Origin: Mauremys mutica | Taxonomy: Eukaryota; Chordata; Testudines; Geoemydidae | Direction: 5' to 3' | Assembly: GCF_020497125.1 (NCBI RefSeq) | Contig: NC_059073.1 | Location: forward strand, 11,181,225 to 11,245,224 | Length of the DNA stretch: 64,000 bases | In this document: positions 33,750-46,164 of the stretch, piece by piece | Layout of the letters: every line of letters starts with the position of its first letter | How positions within the stretch are numbered: position 1 is the stretch's first letter | Translations under genes and position numbers: made by a program | Notes under the pieces: generated by a model | Database searches by the model: none | Told to the model about the DNA's origin: nothing | Seen by the model: the letters and a program-made list of their open reading frames with translations, nothing else

Positions 33750-34836
33750 TAGGTTTTACCATACCAGTAACAAGCGTGGACAACTCCTGGATTACTGTGT
33801 TAACCTGACCCTGGAGCCACAGAGGGTCCCCTGAGGCTCTCCAGTGCATCTTGCCACTCAGACTAACTGGGCTTTGTGATTCTATGTTATTACACTAGAT
33901 TCTTCCAACCCCAAAGCGTCGGTCACTCACCTCAGGTCGATGGATGCTCTGGATCTCACAGCAAAAACAACGCCGACAGCCAATGTCTTTAGTAAACTAA
34001 ACTACAGATTTATTAGCTAAGAAAAAAGCAATGGGAGTTATTGAGAAGTCAAAGCAGGTAAAATATATAGGTGAGGCAGAGTTTGTAAGTCCAACTGGTA
34101 GCAGTGATGTGATATCTGCTAGTTTCCTGGAGGTCTCTCAGGGTTGCCCCAAATGGCTTTGAGGGACCTCTGTCTTATGTCTGGAACGCCCCCTGACAGC
34201 ATCCAAATAGAGCAGAGCTGAGAATCGCTCCCAGGGTCCTGTCTTATGGCTGAAAACAGCCTGGGAAGCATTTCCATCACAGCCTGGGTCCCTAGACACC
34301 CCATCCTTGAACACACAATGACTCAGGCTTTGAAGTCCACAATTTCCTTCATTTACATTTCCAAGGCTCCAATCTCCAATGGGTAAATATCATGTAAACA
34401 CAACGGGACAGCAAGAAACAATTCTTCAGTAGTTTTCCTGCAGGTTTAAACATCAAGGAAATTCACATTTAAACACTAACACATCTTTCAATCTATGGCT
34501 AATTAAGTACAGGCTACAGCCAGTTGAAAACAATACAATCCACATCTCTCTTGATTTCTATCAGCACAAGCGAATTGGCATATTGCCACACTCAACCCTG
34601 CTTTGATATTCATACACAAGTGACTAGCCCCCTTGCTCTGATTTGAGCTGGTCTGTCTGCATCACAGAGCTGGTAACCTATTTAGACAGCATCACTCTGG
34701 GAATAATAACTAAATCTTCTAAGCCCCCCAGTGCCAGATCATCAGTCCAACAAGAGCAGCTGGGGGAGAATAGCACCTTCAATGCTAAAGCTCTGTGAGT
34801 TTGTCCCTTAGGTTTTAGTGGTTGCCATATCAGCAG
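33750..34836. other. Unassigned, possibly LTR-derived
   Basis: About 1.1 kb of non-coding sequence. 'cagatttattagctaagaaaaaagcaatgg' near 34008 looks like a reversed polyadenylation region, so an LTR in minus orientation is possible, but I could not place its ends. Confidence 0.35.
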
Positions 34837-34930
34837 AAAAAAAAACCGAGGAGTCCTTGTGGCACCTTAGAGACTAACAAATGTATTTGGGCATAAGCTT
34901 AAGTGGGCTAAAACCTACTTCATCGGTGTT
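34837..34930 (-). mobile_element. Penelope-like 3' end fragment
   Basis: Reversed, it reads 'ccgatgaagtaggttttagccca...aagcttatgcccaaataca...tgttagtctctaaggtgccacaaggactcct' and a T run: the same 3' end block as in 58184-59944, with the hammerhead-like segment decayed (GAAA reads TTAA). Confidence 0.75.
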
Positions 34931-34995
34931 CCCTATTCAGCAATAGAAGTTCTACCTTGCTAACAGCCAAGTCACTTAATCATCTTTCTGTCTCA

Positions 34996-35299
34996 GGCTA
35001 GGTCTACACTGGTGGGGGAGTTGACCTAAGATACGCAACTTCAGCTACGTGAATAGCGTGAATAGCGTAGCTGAAATCGGCGTATCTTAGGTCGATTTAC
35101 CTGGCCGTGAGGACGGCGTCGAGTCAACCGCTGCCGCTCCCCCGTCGACTCCGCTTCTGCCTCTCCCCACGGTGGAGTTCCGGAGTCAACGTCAGAGTGA
35201 TCAGGGATTGATTTGATCACGTCTACACTAGACACGATAAATCGATCCCCAATAAATCGATCACTACCTGCCGATCTGGTGGATAGTATAGACATACCC
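34996..35299 (-). mobile_element. Harbinger-like MITE, 304 bp
   Basis: Ends GGCTAGGTCTACACTGG and GTATAGACATACCC are inverted repeats, flanked by TCA on each side (34993-34995 and 35300-35302). Interior blocks 'acgcaacttcagctacgtgaat', 'gtcgactcc' and 'cgataaatcgat' are shared, in opposite orientation, with 48146-48444. Confidence 0.8.
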
Positions 35300-35302
35300 T
35301 CA

Positions 35303-37145
35303 GTTTACCTTTCTGCAAAACAGACATAATAAGCAGAGATTGATGCTGTTAGTGCCGGAGTGAGTTCCCGTACAGATTGTTTTTATATGGCAGCATGTCA
35401 TAGGAGTGCACATTTCAAAGCTGGGCCCCAGGCTGGAGCTTATTGTCTGAGTTAGACAAAGAGCAGCAAGAGACAAGAGATGGAAAAGTGTGATACAGGA
35501 GGAGACTGCTGAGAGACCCTGAACAAGCTCAGGGTTCCCTTGTGCTAGGGGCTGTACAAACATGTGGCGAGAAGCATTCCTTCATTTTGAGAGCTAGCAG
35601 TTTAGATAGAGAAGATAGACAAAGGGTGGGCAAGGAAGGGACTTGCCTAAGGTCACACAGCAAGTCAGTAACAGAGCTTGGAATAGACTGCAAGCCTCCT
35701 GACTCCCAGTTCAGTGCCTAATGCACTAAACAGACATATGCCTCCACTTTTCTTAGTGAGTGGAAGATCTTTGCCTCCACATCACTGAGCACTGGCCCCA
35801 TACAGAGAGACAGAGCAGCAGGCTAAAGGCACCTATTCTTTCAGCCCAAGGCAGCCCTTTCCCCATGGCATTGCTATGTCATTTATCTCTGCACATCATT
35901 TCGGTTCATCTAACTGTTTTCCTTTCAGATGGGTTTTCAGCTACTAATGACTTTTGATCACCCTTGACAGGGACCAGAGTCATGTTTGGTGGACTGGGGT
36001 CATATAAATTACATCCCCCTGTGTCAGTGGTGTCCATGGGGAATTCAGCTCTGGGGGAGAAGCTTTATAATCTATTTGGGGGGAACCCCTTAGAAGTGTA
36101 CCCCCACCAGCCTCATCACTTTCATCTCCCTGGCTAGCACAGCCATGTTAGGAGGCTAAAGGACAGGACATTGTGACCAGTTCATATGGTCCTAGAAGAT
36201 CCTTCACCTAAAGTTAAGCCAGGGTAACCTTGCAGTGAATTTAGCCATTGGCTGGATTTGAACTGATGACCCATAGCTACTGAAAAAGCATCTAAAGCCC
36301 CTGAGCCACCCAGCCTGCCACCAGCAGGCTTAATTGGTAGCTTTTTAGCTGATTATAATGGCTATTAGTGGGTTTTATAAAAATCATCCAAGTATATAAT
36401 TTCCATTTGTACTTTAAATGCCCGCATAGAAAGCACCGAAGAAGCGTAATTGACACTGAAAGTTCAGGTGTCAGGCTAGATGCACCTACTGCAATATAAA
36501 TCTTAGTTAGTTTTCAAAGCAGCAGGGAGGCTGCTTTATTTGCACTACAGGAATTAGCCATCATCCTCTTTCTTTGATTCGCCTCCTAGTAAAGTCCCTT
36601 CCCAGGGTCACAGGCTGAAGCTGCATAACAGTTATGTCCCTAGAACAGATCTGCAGCTTAGCCAGAACTAGGTCAGCTTGGAATGTCCCACATTTGGTGT
36701 CACTACACTTGAGTATTATTGGGAATGGGGCTTATTATTGAAAATAATGTGTGTGGGTGGTGTAAGTGTTAGACACAACGAGAATTTGTTTACAAATAAA
36801 GAGCTATTATTTTTGTAGGGACCACCCAAACACACCATTTTCTGTTCCTTCAGCTGGTTCATTAGCATAATTTCTTGAGCAGGGGGTTTCCAAAGCTTCT
36901 CATAATGTGGACCACATCTTAATCAAGATTGTCTCGTGCCCATCTCTCTTCCCAATCACTATCACCAGGGACATCTCTGTTCTCATTTGTGATCACATAA
37001 CATTCCTGCAGCAACTTCAGTAAGGGAAAAGCATAGGAGGAAAGCATGGTCTTCCCCCTTGTTGAGAGGGGAGTCAGGTCACCTTTCCACATGAGGAGAA
37101 ATCAGTGAGGTGGAATGTGAGAGTACTTGCAGTGTAACATGTTTT

Positions 37146-37149
<4 letters not shown>
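35303..37149. other. Unassigned; includes a MIR-type SINE
   Basis: 35628-35740 is a reversed MIR ('agggacttgcctaaggtcacacagcaagtcagtaacagagc'), and 36230-36318 a possible second one. The rest shows no gene or repeat. Confidence 0.5.

Positions 37150-37241
<92 letters not shown>
37150..37241. repeat. (CA)n microsatellite, about 45 units
   Basis: An uninterrupted CA run of 91-92 bases. It produces the alternating Cys-Val frame on the minus strand of 37074-37583, which is not a gene. Confidence 0.99.
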
Positions 37242-37242
<1 letters not shown>

Positions 37243-37431
37243 AGTCCTGGAACAAAGATGATCAGATAGAATGAAAGGCAATCCCTTCTTCCAGGACTCT
37301 CAGCCCAGCACCAATGCTTGTTTCCCAGGGAGAAATTCTGGCTCAAAAATGGACTCCGATCAGAGCCCAAGGCAGAGAGCACACTCTCTGGCAACTTGAA
37401 TAGCTTCCTCTCTCCAGAACTTTGTCCAATA

Positions 37432-37530
37432 GGGTGACCAGATGTCCTGATTTTATAGGGACAGTCCTGATTTGGGATCTTTTTCTTGTATAGGCTCCTA
37501 TTACCCCCCGCCCCCTGTCCCGATTTTTCA
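37432..37530. mobile_element. TA-flanked mariner-like MITE, 3'-truncated
   Basis: Starts after TA with GGGTGACCAGATGTCC and follows the copy at 6446-6565 to 'gtcccgatttttca', where homology stops before the right terminus. Confidence 0.75.
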
Positions 37531-38199
37531 GGAAATCCTTTCAGGACACCAGAAATGACCCAGCTTGTCACCTCATCAATCAAAACATCTGTGGTGTGAT
37601 GGCATATTTTTTTATACTACAAAACATTTATTGAAGACGTATTGCTGAGTAAAATTTGCTCTGTGTTTATCAGCAGTCCAGTGGGACAGGTACTCAGCAT
37701 GATGGAGCAGAGGAAAGCCAGGCGGATGTGGATGTTATCTGCTGCTGTTCTTTTGCTCAAAGTGAATGTTACTAACACACATTCAGAAACTCATTCAGAA
37801 ACTGACCATTTGGCTTCTCTTTCCAGTAAAAACTTGAGGCTCAGCCCAGTCCTTTCAAACCAGCCTGGGTGGATTCAGGATTCTGAAACTAGGTGAAATT
37901 CAGCTGTTTCACCTGGGATCCTCTTTGAATTCTTAGCTTCATTTGAGCCCAAAACTCAGAGAAGTGGAACCTAGGTCGACTGAAACCAAAGGGAAAACCC
38001 CAGACAACTGAAACCACTGACTTTCACACAGTGCTGCAAGCAACAGAAATTGGAAATGTTAAAGCCAGTGGCATATGATTTAGGTATGGAATAGCCATAG
38101 CATACAAAACATCTTAAAGAGGTAGCCTGCATACTTGAATTATTTAAACTAAACCCCACAATGAGGTCAAGCAGAAGACCAGTCCTGTGGGAACTCTTC
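37531..38199. other. Unassigned sequence
   Basis: 669 bases without recognised feature. Confidence 0.4.
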
Positions 38200-38335
38200 T
38201 TCATAGAAACATAGAAGATTAGAGTAGGAAGAGACCTCAGGAGGTCATCTAGTCCAACCCCCTGCTCCAAGCAGGACCAACCCCAACTAAATCATCCCAG
38301 CCAGAGCTTTGTCAAGCTGGGCCTTAAAGAACTTC
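38200..38335 (-). mobile_element. CR1 3' end fragment
   Basis: 'tcatagaaacatagaagattagagtaggaagagacctcaggaggtcatctagtccaaccccctgctc' is the reversed CR1 tail; the match fades after 'gccttaaagaacttc'. Confidence 0.85.
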
Positions 38336-40189
38336 AGCTTCTGGATAAACTCACATGAGCCCATTGCATCTAGAAAGTCATATATTGACCCAGCAACACC
38401 ACCATCTGCATGTGTTTTGAAGTCCCCAGAGAGAGGAATCCGTAAGCATTCAAACAGCTCCCTTGATACTGTCTCAGAGAAATCAGCCATGGGATCATCA
38501 CTACAGGATGGTGATCTCCTCACTAGCAGATTCACACATATTTCCTTGAACTAATGACACAGCAAATCACCAGATGCTTCAGTGAACTCGACTCTGCCAT
38601 CAGCCACCCGGGGATCTACCTGGCAAGGTGCTGAGATCTTCTGTGAGGTGCAGAGAAACTTCGTCTCTCACAGACGTCAATAGGAGTTGGGGAGCTCATC
38701 AGCACCTTGCAAGACTGAGCCTGTCGTGCATGGCAAGGTGGAGGAAAGTAGCACAGTTACCCCCCAACTTATCCATGGTGCATGAGAACAGCAAGCCATT
38801 GATGTAGGCTTTGCTGTCATTCTGGGAATATACCCTGCGTTGCACCCACTACTGCACCATAAGGTTAGCTCAGAGAAGTTACTCTAAAAAGCTCAGTGAC
38901 TTTCTTTTGAAAGCATGATGGGAAACGTCCATTCCATACACCTTTCTTAGCTCCCAGTGCAGCATTATGAGTTTAAAAGATTGCACTGGCCAATACACAC
39001 CTCCCTACATCTCCAAAAATATTGTAATGACATTAAACAGCAACAAGATTTACGGTGGTGGAGACGAGAGCCTTGAGCTTTGTTTTCAGGGAGGCACGAT
39101 ACATGCCATATGTTAAGCCTCCTGCAGCTCAATATGCCTTTTTCTAATAGCATGCAAAACACCTGGCCAGCAAGAACAGGATTATTTCAGTCGAGTTCAT
39201 CCATTGCATGGATTTTTCTAATGACTCCCTCTTTAGCATATATTTATGCCAGTTGCCAAAGTGAAAGAAGCAATTTCCTTAAATATTGAGCATTCATACG
39301 TAAATTGCAGCCTGCTGGAATCTTCTGCTATCCAAACGGAATCCTTTAGTTCTGTTATATAAGGAAAGCAAATAATTTCTTATCGTCCAACTTTGAAATA
39401 CAGGCAAAGTGTTCACTTGGAGTGTTATAAAAATGTCAGCTTTTCTACGGCATTTCGTTTCATGCTCTTAATTTCCCATTTCATTATCTCTCCTTATTCT
39501 CTTGCCACATCAGTGTTTTGATTTGACGGCTTCCATGTGACAAGTGCTCTTGCTGCATGAGCTGTACAAATGCAGCTTTAAAAGTGGTATAACTTTCTAT
39601 TAAGGCAGCTTCCTTTCTTGGGAATGTCTTAAAGCTGCAATGAGACTAAGCACCCTAGGGGAATTTTGCTGTGCATATAAAGCCAAATTCTGAGCTCTTG
39701 TTACTCCGTGTTTGTGCAACCCGCAGAAGGGTGGGTATTATTGGTCTCATTCTGTGCCCAATCCACAGAGGACGAGTCTGTTATAGCTCCTGTTAAGGAC
39801 ACTTGGCTCTTACATCTCAAAAAGTAACAGCTTTTAGCTCTGGAGGTTCCTCCTTCAATCTGTGGTGTGTCAGCCAAGATATCAGCTGTCACATTTGCTC
39901 AGTTTTTACACAAACTGGACTCCCACAGACTTGAATGGAAGATTTGCCTGAGTAAGGAATAGGTGAAAACTGAGGACTTGATGATGCATGGACCATGGTG
40001 AGTGGAACTGGAGAAAGATGGTCAGGGGTTACCACAGGGACTTAGTTTGATACGGAACCAGGGGCTCAGGAATGCAAGCTGGTGCCAGGCTGCTACTGCA
40101 CAAACTCTAGAGCCTAAGCATGTAACATTGCAACTCAGTCTGCTCCCTGCACCACTTATGGTGAATGAAAATCTGTCAACCTTTACTTA
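38336..40189. other. Unassigned sequence
   Basis: 1.85 kb with no gene, no recognised repeat and mostly balanced to AT-rich composition. A reversed 'cctgattc'-type scrap is possible near 39917. Confidence 0.4.
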
Positions 40190-41889
40190 TGCAGGCCTGT
40201 TAGTTTAACATCTGTAGTATGTAAAGTCATGGAAAAAATATTAAAGGAGAGAGTAGTTACGGACCTTGAGGTCAATGGCAATTGGGACAAATTACAACAT
40301 GGTTTTACGAAAGGTAGATCGTGCCAAACCAACCTGATCTCCTTCTTTGAGAAAGTAACAGATTATTTAGACAAGGGAAATGCGGTGGATCTAATATATC
40401 TTGATTTCAGTAAGGCGTTTGATACGGTACCGCATGAAGAATTACTGGTTAAATTGGAAAAGATGGGGATCGAAATGAAAATCCAGAGGTGAATAAGGAA
40501 CTGGTTAAAGGGGAGACTGCAGAGGGTCGTATTGAAGGGTGATCTGTCGGGTTGGAGGGAGGTTACCAGTGAAGTTTCTCAAGGTTCGGTTTTGGGTCCA
40601 ATCTTATTCAATCTATTTATCACTGACCTCGGAACCAAAAGTAGGAATGGGCTGATAAAGTTTGCGGATGACACGAAGTTGGGAGGTATTGCCAATTCGG
40701 AGAAGGATCGGGATATCCTCCAGGGAGATTTGGATGACCTTGTAAACTGGAGTATTAGTAATAGGATGAAATTCAATAGTGAGAAGTGTAAGGTTATGCA
40801 TCTAGGGATGACTAACAGGAATTTTAGTTATAAGCTGGGGACGCACCAGTTGGAAGTAACGGAAGAGGAGAAGGACCTCGGAGTCCTGGTTGATCGCAGG
40901 ATGACTATGAGTCGGCAATGTGATGTGGCCGTTAAAAAAGCTAATGCGGTCTTGAGATGCATTAGGCGAGGTATTTCTAGTAGAGATAAGGAGGTGCTAG
41001 TCCCGTTATACAAGGCGTTGGTGAGACCTCATTTGGAGTACTGTGTGCAGTTTTGGTCTCCCATGTTTAAGAAGGATGAATTCAAACTGGAACGGGTACA
41101 AAGAAGGGCCACTAGAATGATCCGAGGAATGGAAAGCCTGTCGTATGAAAGGAGACTTGAGGAGCTCGGTTTGTTTTCCTTAACCAAAAGAAGGTTGAGA
41201 GGAGATATGATTGCTCTCTTTAAATATATCAGAGGGATAAATACCAGGGAGGGAGAGGAATTATTTCAGCTCAGTACTAATGTGGACACGAGAACAAATG
41301 GATATAAATTGGCAGTCGGGAAGTTTAGGCTTGAAATTAGACGAAGGTTTCTAACCATCAGGGGAGTGAAATTCTGGAACAGCCTACCGAGGGAAACAGT
41401 GGGGGCAAAGGACCTCTCTGGCTTTAAGATTAAGCTTGATAAGTTTATGGAGGGAATGGTTTGATAGGATAACGTGATTTAGTCAATAGGTCAATAACGT
41501 GTGACCACTGGTAATTAGTACCGAGGGTCAATGTTGGGATATTGAAAGTCTTTTTCCTGAGTGTCTGGCTCGAGAGTCTTGCCCGCATGCTCGGGGTTCA
41601 GCTGATCGCCATATTTGGGGTCAGGAAGGAATTTTCCTCCAGGGTAGATTGGCAGTGGCCCTGGAGGTTTTTCGCCTTCCTCCGCAGCATGGGGCAGGGG
41701 TCGCTTGCTGGAGGATTATCTGCTACTTGAAGTCTTTAAATCAGGATTTGGGGACTTCAACATCTGAGTCAAGGGAGAGAATTATTTCAGGAGTGGGTGG
41801 GTCAGCTTTTGTAGCCTGCATCTTGCGGGAGGTCAGACTAGATGATCATAATGGTCCCTTCTGATCTTAAATTCTATGATTCTATGATT
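40190..41889 (+). pseudogene. CR1 LINE ORF2, reverse transcriptase, near intact
   Basis: ORF2 of CR1 copies its own RNA at the target site. The reading frame enters at about 40194 ('PVSLTSVVCKVMEKIL', RT block 1-2), continues with the 'HGFTKGRSCQTNLISFF' and 'IYLDFSKAFDTVPHEELL' blocks, meets one in-frame TGA at 40490-40492, then resumes in the same frame to 41464. The active-site FADD is at 40661-40672, then 'MKFNSEKCKVMHLG', '[16 protein letters not shown]' and the C-terminal 'RFRLEIRRRFLTIRGVKFWNSLPRE'. The endonuclease and N-terminal RT are absent (5' truncation at about 40190, common for CR1). The 3' UTR ends in ATTCTATG repeats at 41870-41889. The single stop may be a CpG decay. It is the best preserved coding stretch in the window. 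Confidence 0.95.
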
Positions 41890-42079
41890 ATGCAGGGAGT
41901 CCCACTGATGACAATTGGGCTACTCAAGTGAGTAAGGGCCACCTTTGGGTCCTAAGCAAGGGGTTCATGCTTTGGTGCAGCGCACAAAAGGAAACTGATT
42001 AACTAACCCTTCCTCATTTAGGGACAGAGGAGCACTTGTATGCCACAGCAAGTCCCATTTAAATCAATGGGACTTTTGA
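41890..42079. other. Short unassigned gap
   Basis: Nothing recognised between two CR1 copies. Confidence 0.4.
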
Positions 42080-42415
42080 AACATAAAGAATAGCCATACT
42101 GGGTCATACCAACGGTCCATCCAGCCCAGTCTCCTGTCTTCCAACAGTGGCCAATGCCAGGTGCTTCAGAGGGAATGAACAGAACAAGTAATTATCCAGT
42201 GATCCAACCTCTGTTACCCATTCCCAGCTGCTGGCAAACAGAGGCTAGGGACGCCATCCCTGCCCATACTGACTAATAGCCATCGATGGACCTATCCTCC
42301 ATTAATCTATTTAATTTTTTTTTAATCCTTTTATAGTCTTGGCCTTCACAACATCCCCTGGCAAACAGTTCCACAGGTTGTCTGTGCACTGTGTGAAGAA
42401 ATAATGTTGCGTGAT
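42080..42415 (-). mobile_element. CR1 3' fragment, cttatgac-type subfamily
   Basis: 'agaatagccatactgggtcataccaacggtccatccagcccagtctcctgtcttccaacagtggccaatgcc...' is the reversed 3' UTR; the C-terminal ORF2 residue run 'HYFFTQCTDNLWNCLPGDVVKA' is readable on the minus strand at about 42410-42345. Confidence 0.85.
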
Positions 42416-43002
42416 GAAACTCTTTGCATGAGTTTCCAGGATCGGGCTCATAAGAAATTGCAGTAATATGTGTTCATGATAGTGACACGAAACGTACATT
42501 AGCCATAGTGGGAATTATATCAACAGGCGTGAACAGAACCCTTTGTACGTAGTTCAGCTACCATTATGCTAATCACACCTCCTACATCCGATTTTCAACA
42601 CAGAGCAATTCAGCTTGATGACTAACTCTGTTACTTACCAGTGCGAAGCAAGAAAAGGAATAAACGCCAAATTTTGAATGCAGGTTAGAAGGCAGAATAT
42701 TATTTCCTATCTTCCACGCATGGTATTCCAGAACAGTCATGGACTGAAGAGAGTATTGTTGGAAGGTGATTGTATAGGATTGATAGCTGCTAGGCATGCT
42801 CCAGCTTATTGCATAGGAAGCGATGGGATTCGGCCAGCGTCTGTGGCGAAAAGGACAGAAGCTGGGCTGTAAGACTGCCTAAGGATGGTAAGTTGCAAGG
42901 GAAGGGTGTATTGGGTTTTATAAGAGCAGCAGGAGGCTGCCAGGAAAGGGAAAATGTTCAGGGTTTACTGATTGCCAGGAGTGAGCAGGCTCTAAACCCT
43001 GG
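42416..43002. other. Unassigned sequence
   Basis: 587 bases without recognised feature. Confidence 0.4.
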
Positions 43003-43761
43003 CCTACACTACAGAGTTAGGTCAACGTAATGGTGTCAGTGTGCACACTACAGCCTTGCTCTCGCTAAGGTAAGTGCCCTGCTACACCAGCATTATAACT
43101 CCACCTCCACGAGAAGCGTAGGGCTTATGTTGGTGTAGTTAGGGCGACGAGTGCCTGTATAGCCGCTGCGGGTGACTTACATCGGCTGTTGGCTGTCATT
43201 CTTGTCAATTGATAAGAAAGCCATTCACGGCTTCAGCTGTCACCCCGAGACAGGTGCAGGGCTCCAGCTAGAGCCTGGCTTCCCTCCAGGTTTCCAGCTC
43301 CTTGCTCAGAGCCAGGCTGCTCTCTGTGTTCTCGGGTCCCCGCTCCCAGCGTTGCTGCTGCCTGGACTCCCTGCTCCGAGCCAGGCTACACCCACCTGAC
43401 TTCCCACTCCCTGCTTCCCTGCACTGAGGCTCCCGGCTTCCCGCTGGGAGCCTGGTAGTCGCCCAGGTTCCAAGCACAGAGCTCCCCACCACAAGCCAGG
43501 TGGCTGCCATGTTCCTGGTGGAGAGTGGGAAGCCCAGAGCCCGGATGGCTCCCAGACTCCCAGCAGGAATCTCCACAGACCTGAGAACCCAGGCCCTCAG
43601 CCCTCCCTACTGTCTCTCCTAAGTCAGTGGAAGTGCTTTTGGTGAGGATGCGCACCACCGACAGAAGGAGGGTAGCGTGGACATGAACCACCACAACAAT
43701 TACTGTGGTGGCCGTAACTCGACCTAATTATGGGTTGACTTAAGTTTGTAGTGTGGGCCTG
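43003..43761. mobile_element. Harbinger-like non-autonomous element, 0.76 kb
   Basis: Left end 'ctggcctacactacagagttaggtcaac' and right end 'gttgacttaagtttgtagtgtgggcctg' are inverted repeats of about 28 bases. The middle (43230-43600) is GC-rich and repetitive ('cttgctcagagccaggct'). The flanking 3 bases (ccc on both sides) match, though the site is ambiguous. Confidence 0.65.
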
Positions 43762-44043
43762 CCCTAAAAGAGAGTCCTGGGCATGAAGACTAAGACTCCA
43801 GCCAGGCAGGGCCTGGGAGTGGCCTGCCAAAGCAGGAAGGCCTGGGAGAAGGGAGAGGAACTTTTATTTCTGTGGACTTTTGGGTGGACCTGAAAACTTT
43901 CTTTTGAATGTTTGCTTAATTTAAGAAAACACAACCTGAGAAGGGATGGGAATGGACACATCTGTTTTGTGAGTTCCTTGAACAGTCCAAGAAAGGGTAA
44001 ACCGAGGCACACTGACTTTAGCATGACCCTCAGTCATGAGGGG
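43762..44043. other. Short unassigned gap
   Basis: Nothing recognised. Confidence 0.35.
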
Positions 44044-44612
44044 TGTGATGGAGTGCCTGCCCAACACTGGGCTCTAAGGGATTAATAGAGCTGTAGGGAG
44101 GCTGTGCAGGAGGCAGCCAATCAGAGAAGGGCTGAAGGGAGCAGCCAATCAGGGCTAAGCAGGCCCATATAAAAAGGGAGCTGCAAGGCAGAGGTGGGCA
44201 GTTCTCTGCTGGGAGCCCAGGGAGGAAGGACTGTGTCTCTGGAGGTCTGAGAGAACTGCTAGCATCCTGGACAGAGCAGTGCTGATAGCAGGAACCAGGG
44301 GAACAAGAGACAGCTCCTGGCTGGCTGCTGGGGTTTTCAGGCTGAGGCTGAGGTTGCTGGGGTCACGAGGAAGTGGCCAGACAGTTCACTGCAGTTGCCA
44401 CTAAAGGAAGTGGCTGGACAGTGGACACAGTGGGTGGAACAGCCAGAGGACTGTGTCACTGAAGAGGACGTCATGGTCCTTGGAGAGATGTGGGTCCTAG
44501 AGCAGGGGTGATTGCAATGAGGCACCGCCTGAAGAGGGTGCACTACCACACAGAGCAAATTCCCAAAAACAACCAGTAGGACGTACCAGAGGGATGAGTG
44601 AACCCCATTACA
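44044..44612 (+). repeat. Candidate solo LTR with promoter elements
   Basis: Runs TGTGATGG to CCATTACA, a pair of imperfect inverted ends. Two 'agccaatcag' CCAAT boxes (44117-44126 and 44142-44151) precede a TATA-like 'catataaaaagg' at 44166-44177, the U3 promoter arrangement of an LTR. No exact target duplication (agggg against ggagg), no internal genes beside it. Confidence 0.5.
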
Positions 44613-44659
44613 GGAGGAACATGGGAGATAACCAACCTATTTACAAGTTTAATGGTGAG

Positions 44660-44845
44660 ATCATGGACTACTGTATTCTATTCTTGACTCTTCCACTGAT
44701 TTGCTTTGTGCCTAGAGCAAACCTCTTAGCCTTGTGTGTGTTTCAGCTGCCACTCCCTGTAAGATGGGGATAGCACTGCTCACCTGTGGGACAGAGACCT
44801 GTGCAGATTGAGCCGTACAGCACTTGCAGATCCTTGGATGAAATG
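44660..44845 (+). repeat. MIR-type SINE
   Basis: 'ttcttgactcttccactgatttgctttgtgcctag...tgtgtttcagctgccactccctgtaagatggggata' follows plus-strand MIR from core to 3' end. Confidence 0.75.
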
Positions 44846-46164
44846 AACTACTGTGCATCAGTTAAGTGCAATAATTGTTAATTAAATAAAGCAACATATA
44901 GCCAGTTCCTACAGCTGAACCTCCCTTTCTCAGGAAGAACTCTGCTGTTAGCCCTACTCTGGAGCAGCGCTCAGGGAGTGAAAGGGCAAAGATTGTTATT
45001 GGGCTTAGTGTAAGGGCACAAGGGTGCGGAAAGTAGAGGAAGGCATCTTTTGTCCTCCGTCCACGCTGAGCACCCACCTAGGGAGGTGCACAATGTGGCT
45101 GGTAGGGGCCCAGTTGTGTAACACTTGCCCACACAGATAGGAACTCACACACCACCACTCCCATTGACTTCTTTCGACCCACTCTTGTGAGTAAGTACTC
45201 GCCAGAATGAGTAAGGATTGCACAGCCTGGTCCTCAGCATGGATGGTCTCCAAGGCTTTCACTGGGAATTGGGAAGACTGGGAGGTCTCTGTTTTGCAGT
45301 GCTGCACATGAGGTGGCAGCAGAACACCCAGGAAGAGATGTTGAAAAGACAGAGAGCCAGGTTTCCAGGGAGGAGCTGAGGGAAAGATGTGAGAGACATC
45401 AGAAGAGAGTCAGCGCCTGGAGGTGAATAAGCGAACCCTGAGGGACTCCAACAGACAGCCGGAGAGGAGAGGGAGCCATGGAAGGAGCTTAGAGTCAGGA
45501 AGGCCCAAGGATGAGGGAGAGCTGGGGAGGAAGGATGGTCACCTGTGTCATAGGCTGCGAATAGGCTGAGAAAAATGAGGACGGAGGAAAGGCCTTGGCC
45601 GATGGGAGATCAGAGTGAAAGCAATGGAGGGCGCAGAAGCCATACTGCAGGAGAGCCAGGGGAGGCTGAAGCAGGGTGACCATACAGAGCACACTCAGAT
45701 AGGCTGGGATTTACGGGAAGAAGAAAGGATGTGTGAGGTGGAGAGGCGGGGGGACGAGGGAGTCAGAAGAGACTGAGTATACAGGAGAGGGATATGACGG
45801 AAGAGGGAGTTCAGGTGACAGGAGCAGGGAGGGTGTGAGATCAAGGGGACAAATCAAAATATGATGGCAACAAAGCCACTTCCAAGGCAAGGGTAAGAGG
45901 AAGGAATGGAGTGGGGGATAGGATGGAGAGTCTCAGGCTGGGTGTTGCCAGTTTTTGCCATGAAGAAAGTGATTAGTGCCCAGGAAGGGGGGCACATGCT
46001 GCAAATCTCTCTTGGGACTTTTATGGCCCTTATCACCATAGTATCTGAGAGCCTCATGCTCATTAAGGGATTTTAGCTACACAACAGCCCTGGGAGGGAC
46101 CTCCCACCCCCATTTTACAGATGAGGAACAGGCTATAGTAAGCGGCTGGGCCAAGGATTGAGCA
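44846..46164. other. Unassigned purine-rich sequence
   Basis: 1.3 kb; 45300-45850 is markedly G+A rich on the plus strand. A short reversed MIR scrap ('cccattttacagatgaggaa') is at 46108-46130. No gene. Confidence 0.4.

Noticed and set aside
33395..33834. 137-codon plus-strand frame
   Set aside because: It crosses the polyadenylation region of an LTR candidate and has no motif.
37074..37583. 169-codon minus-strand frame with alternating Cys-Val
   Set aside because: It is the translation of the CA microsatellite.
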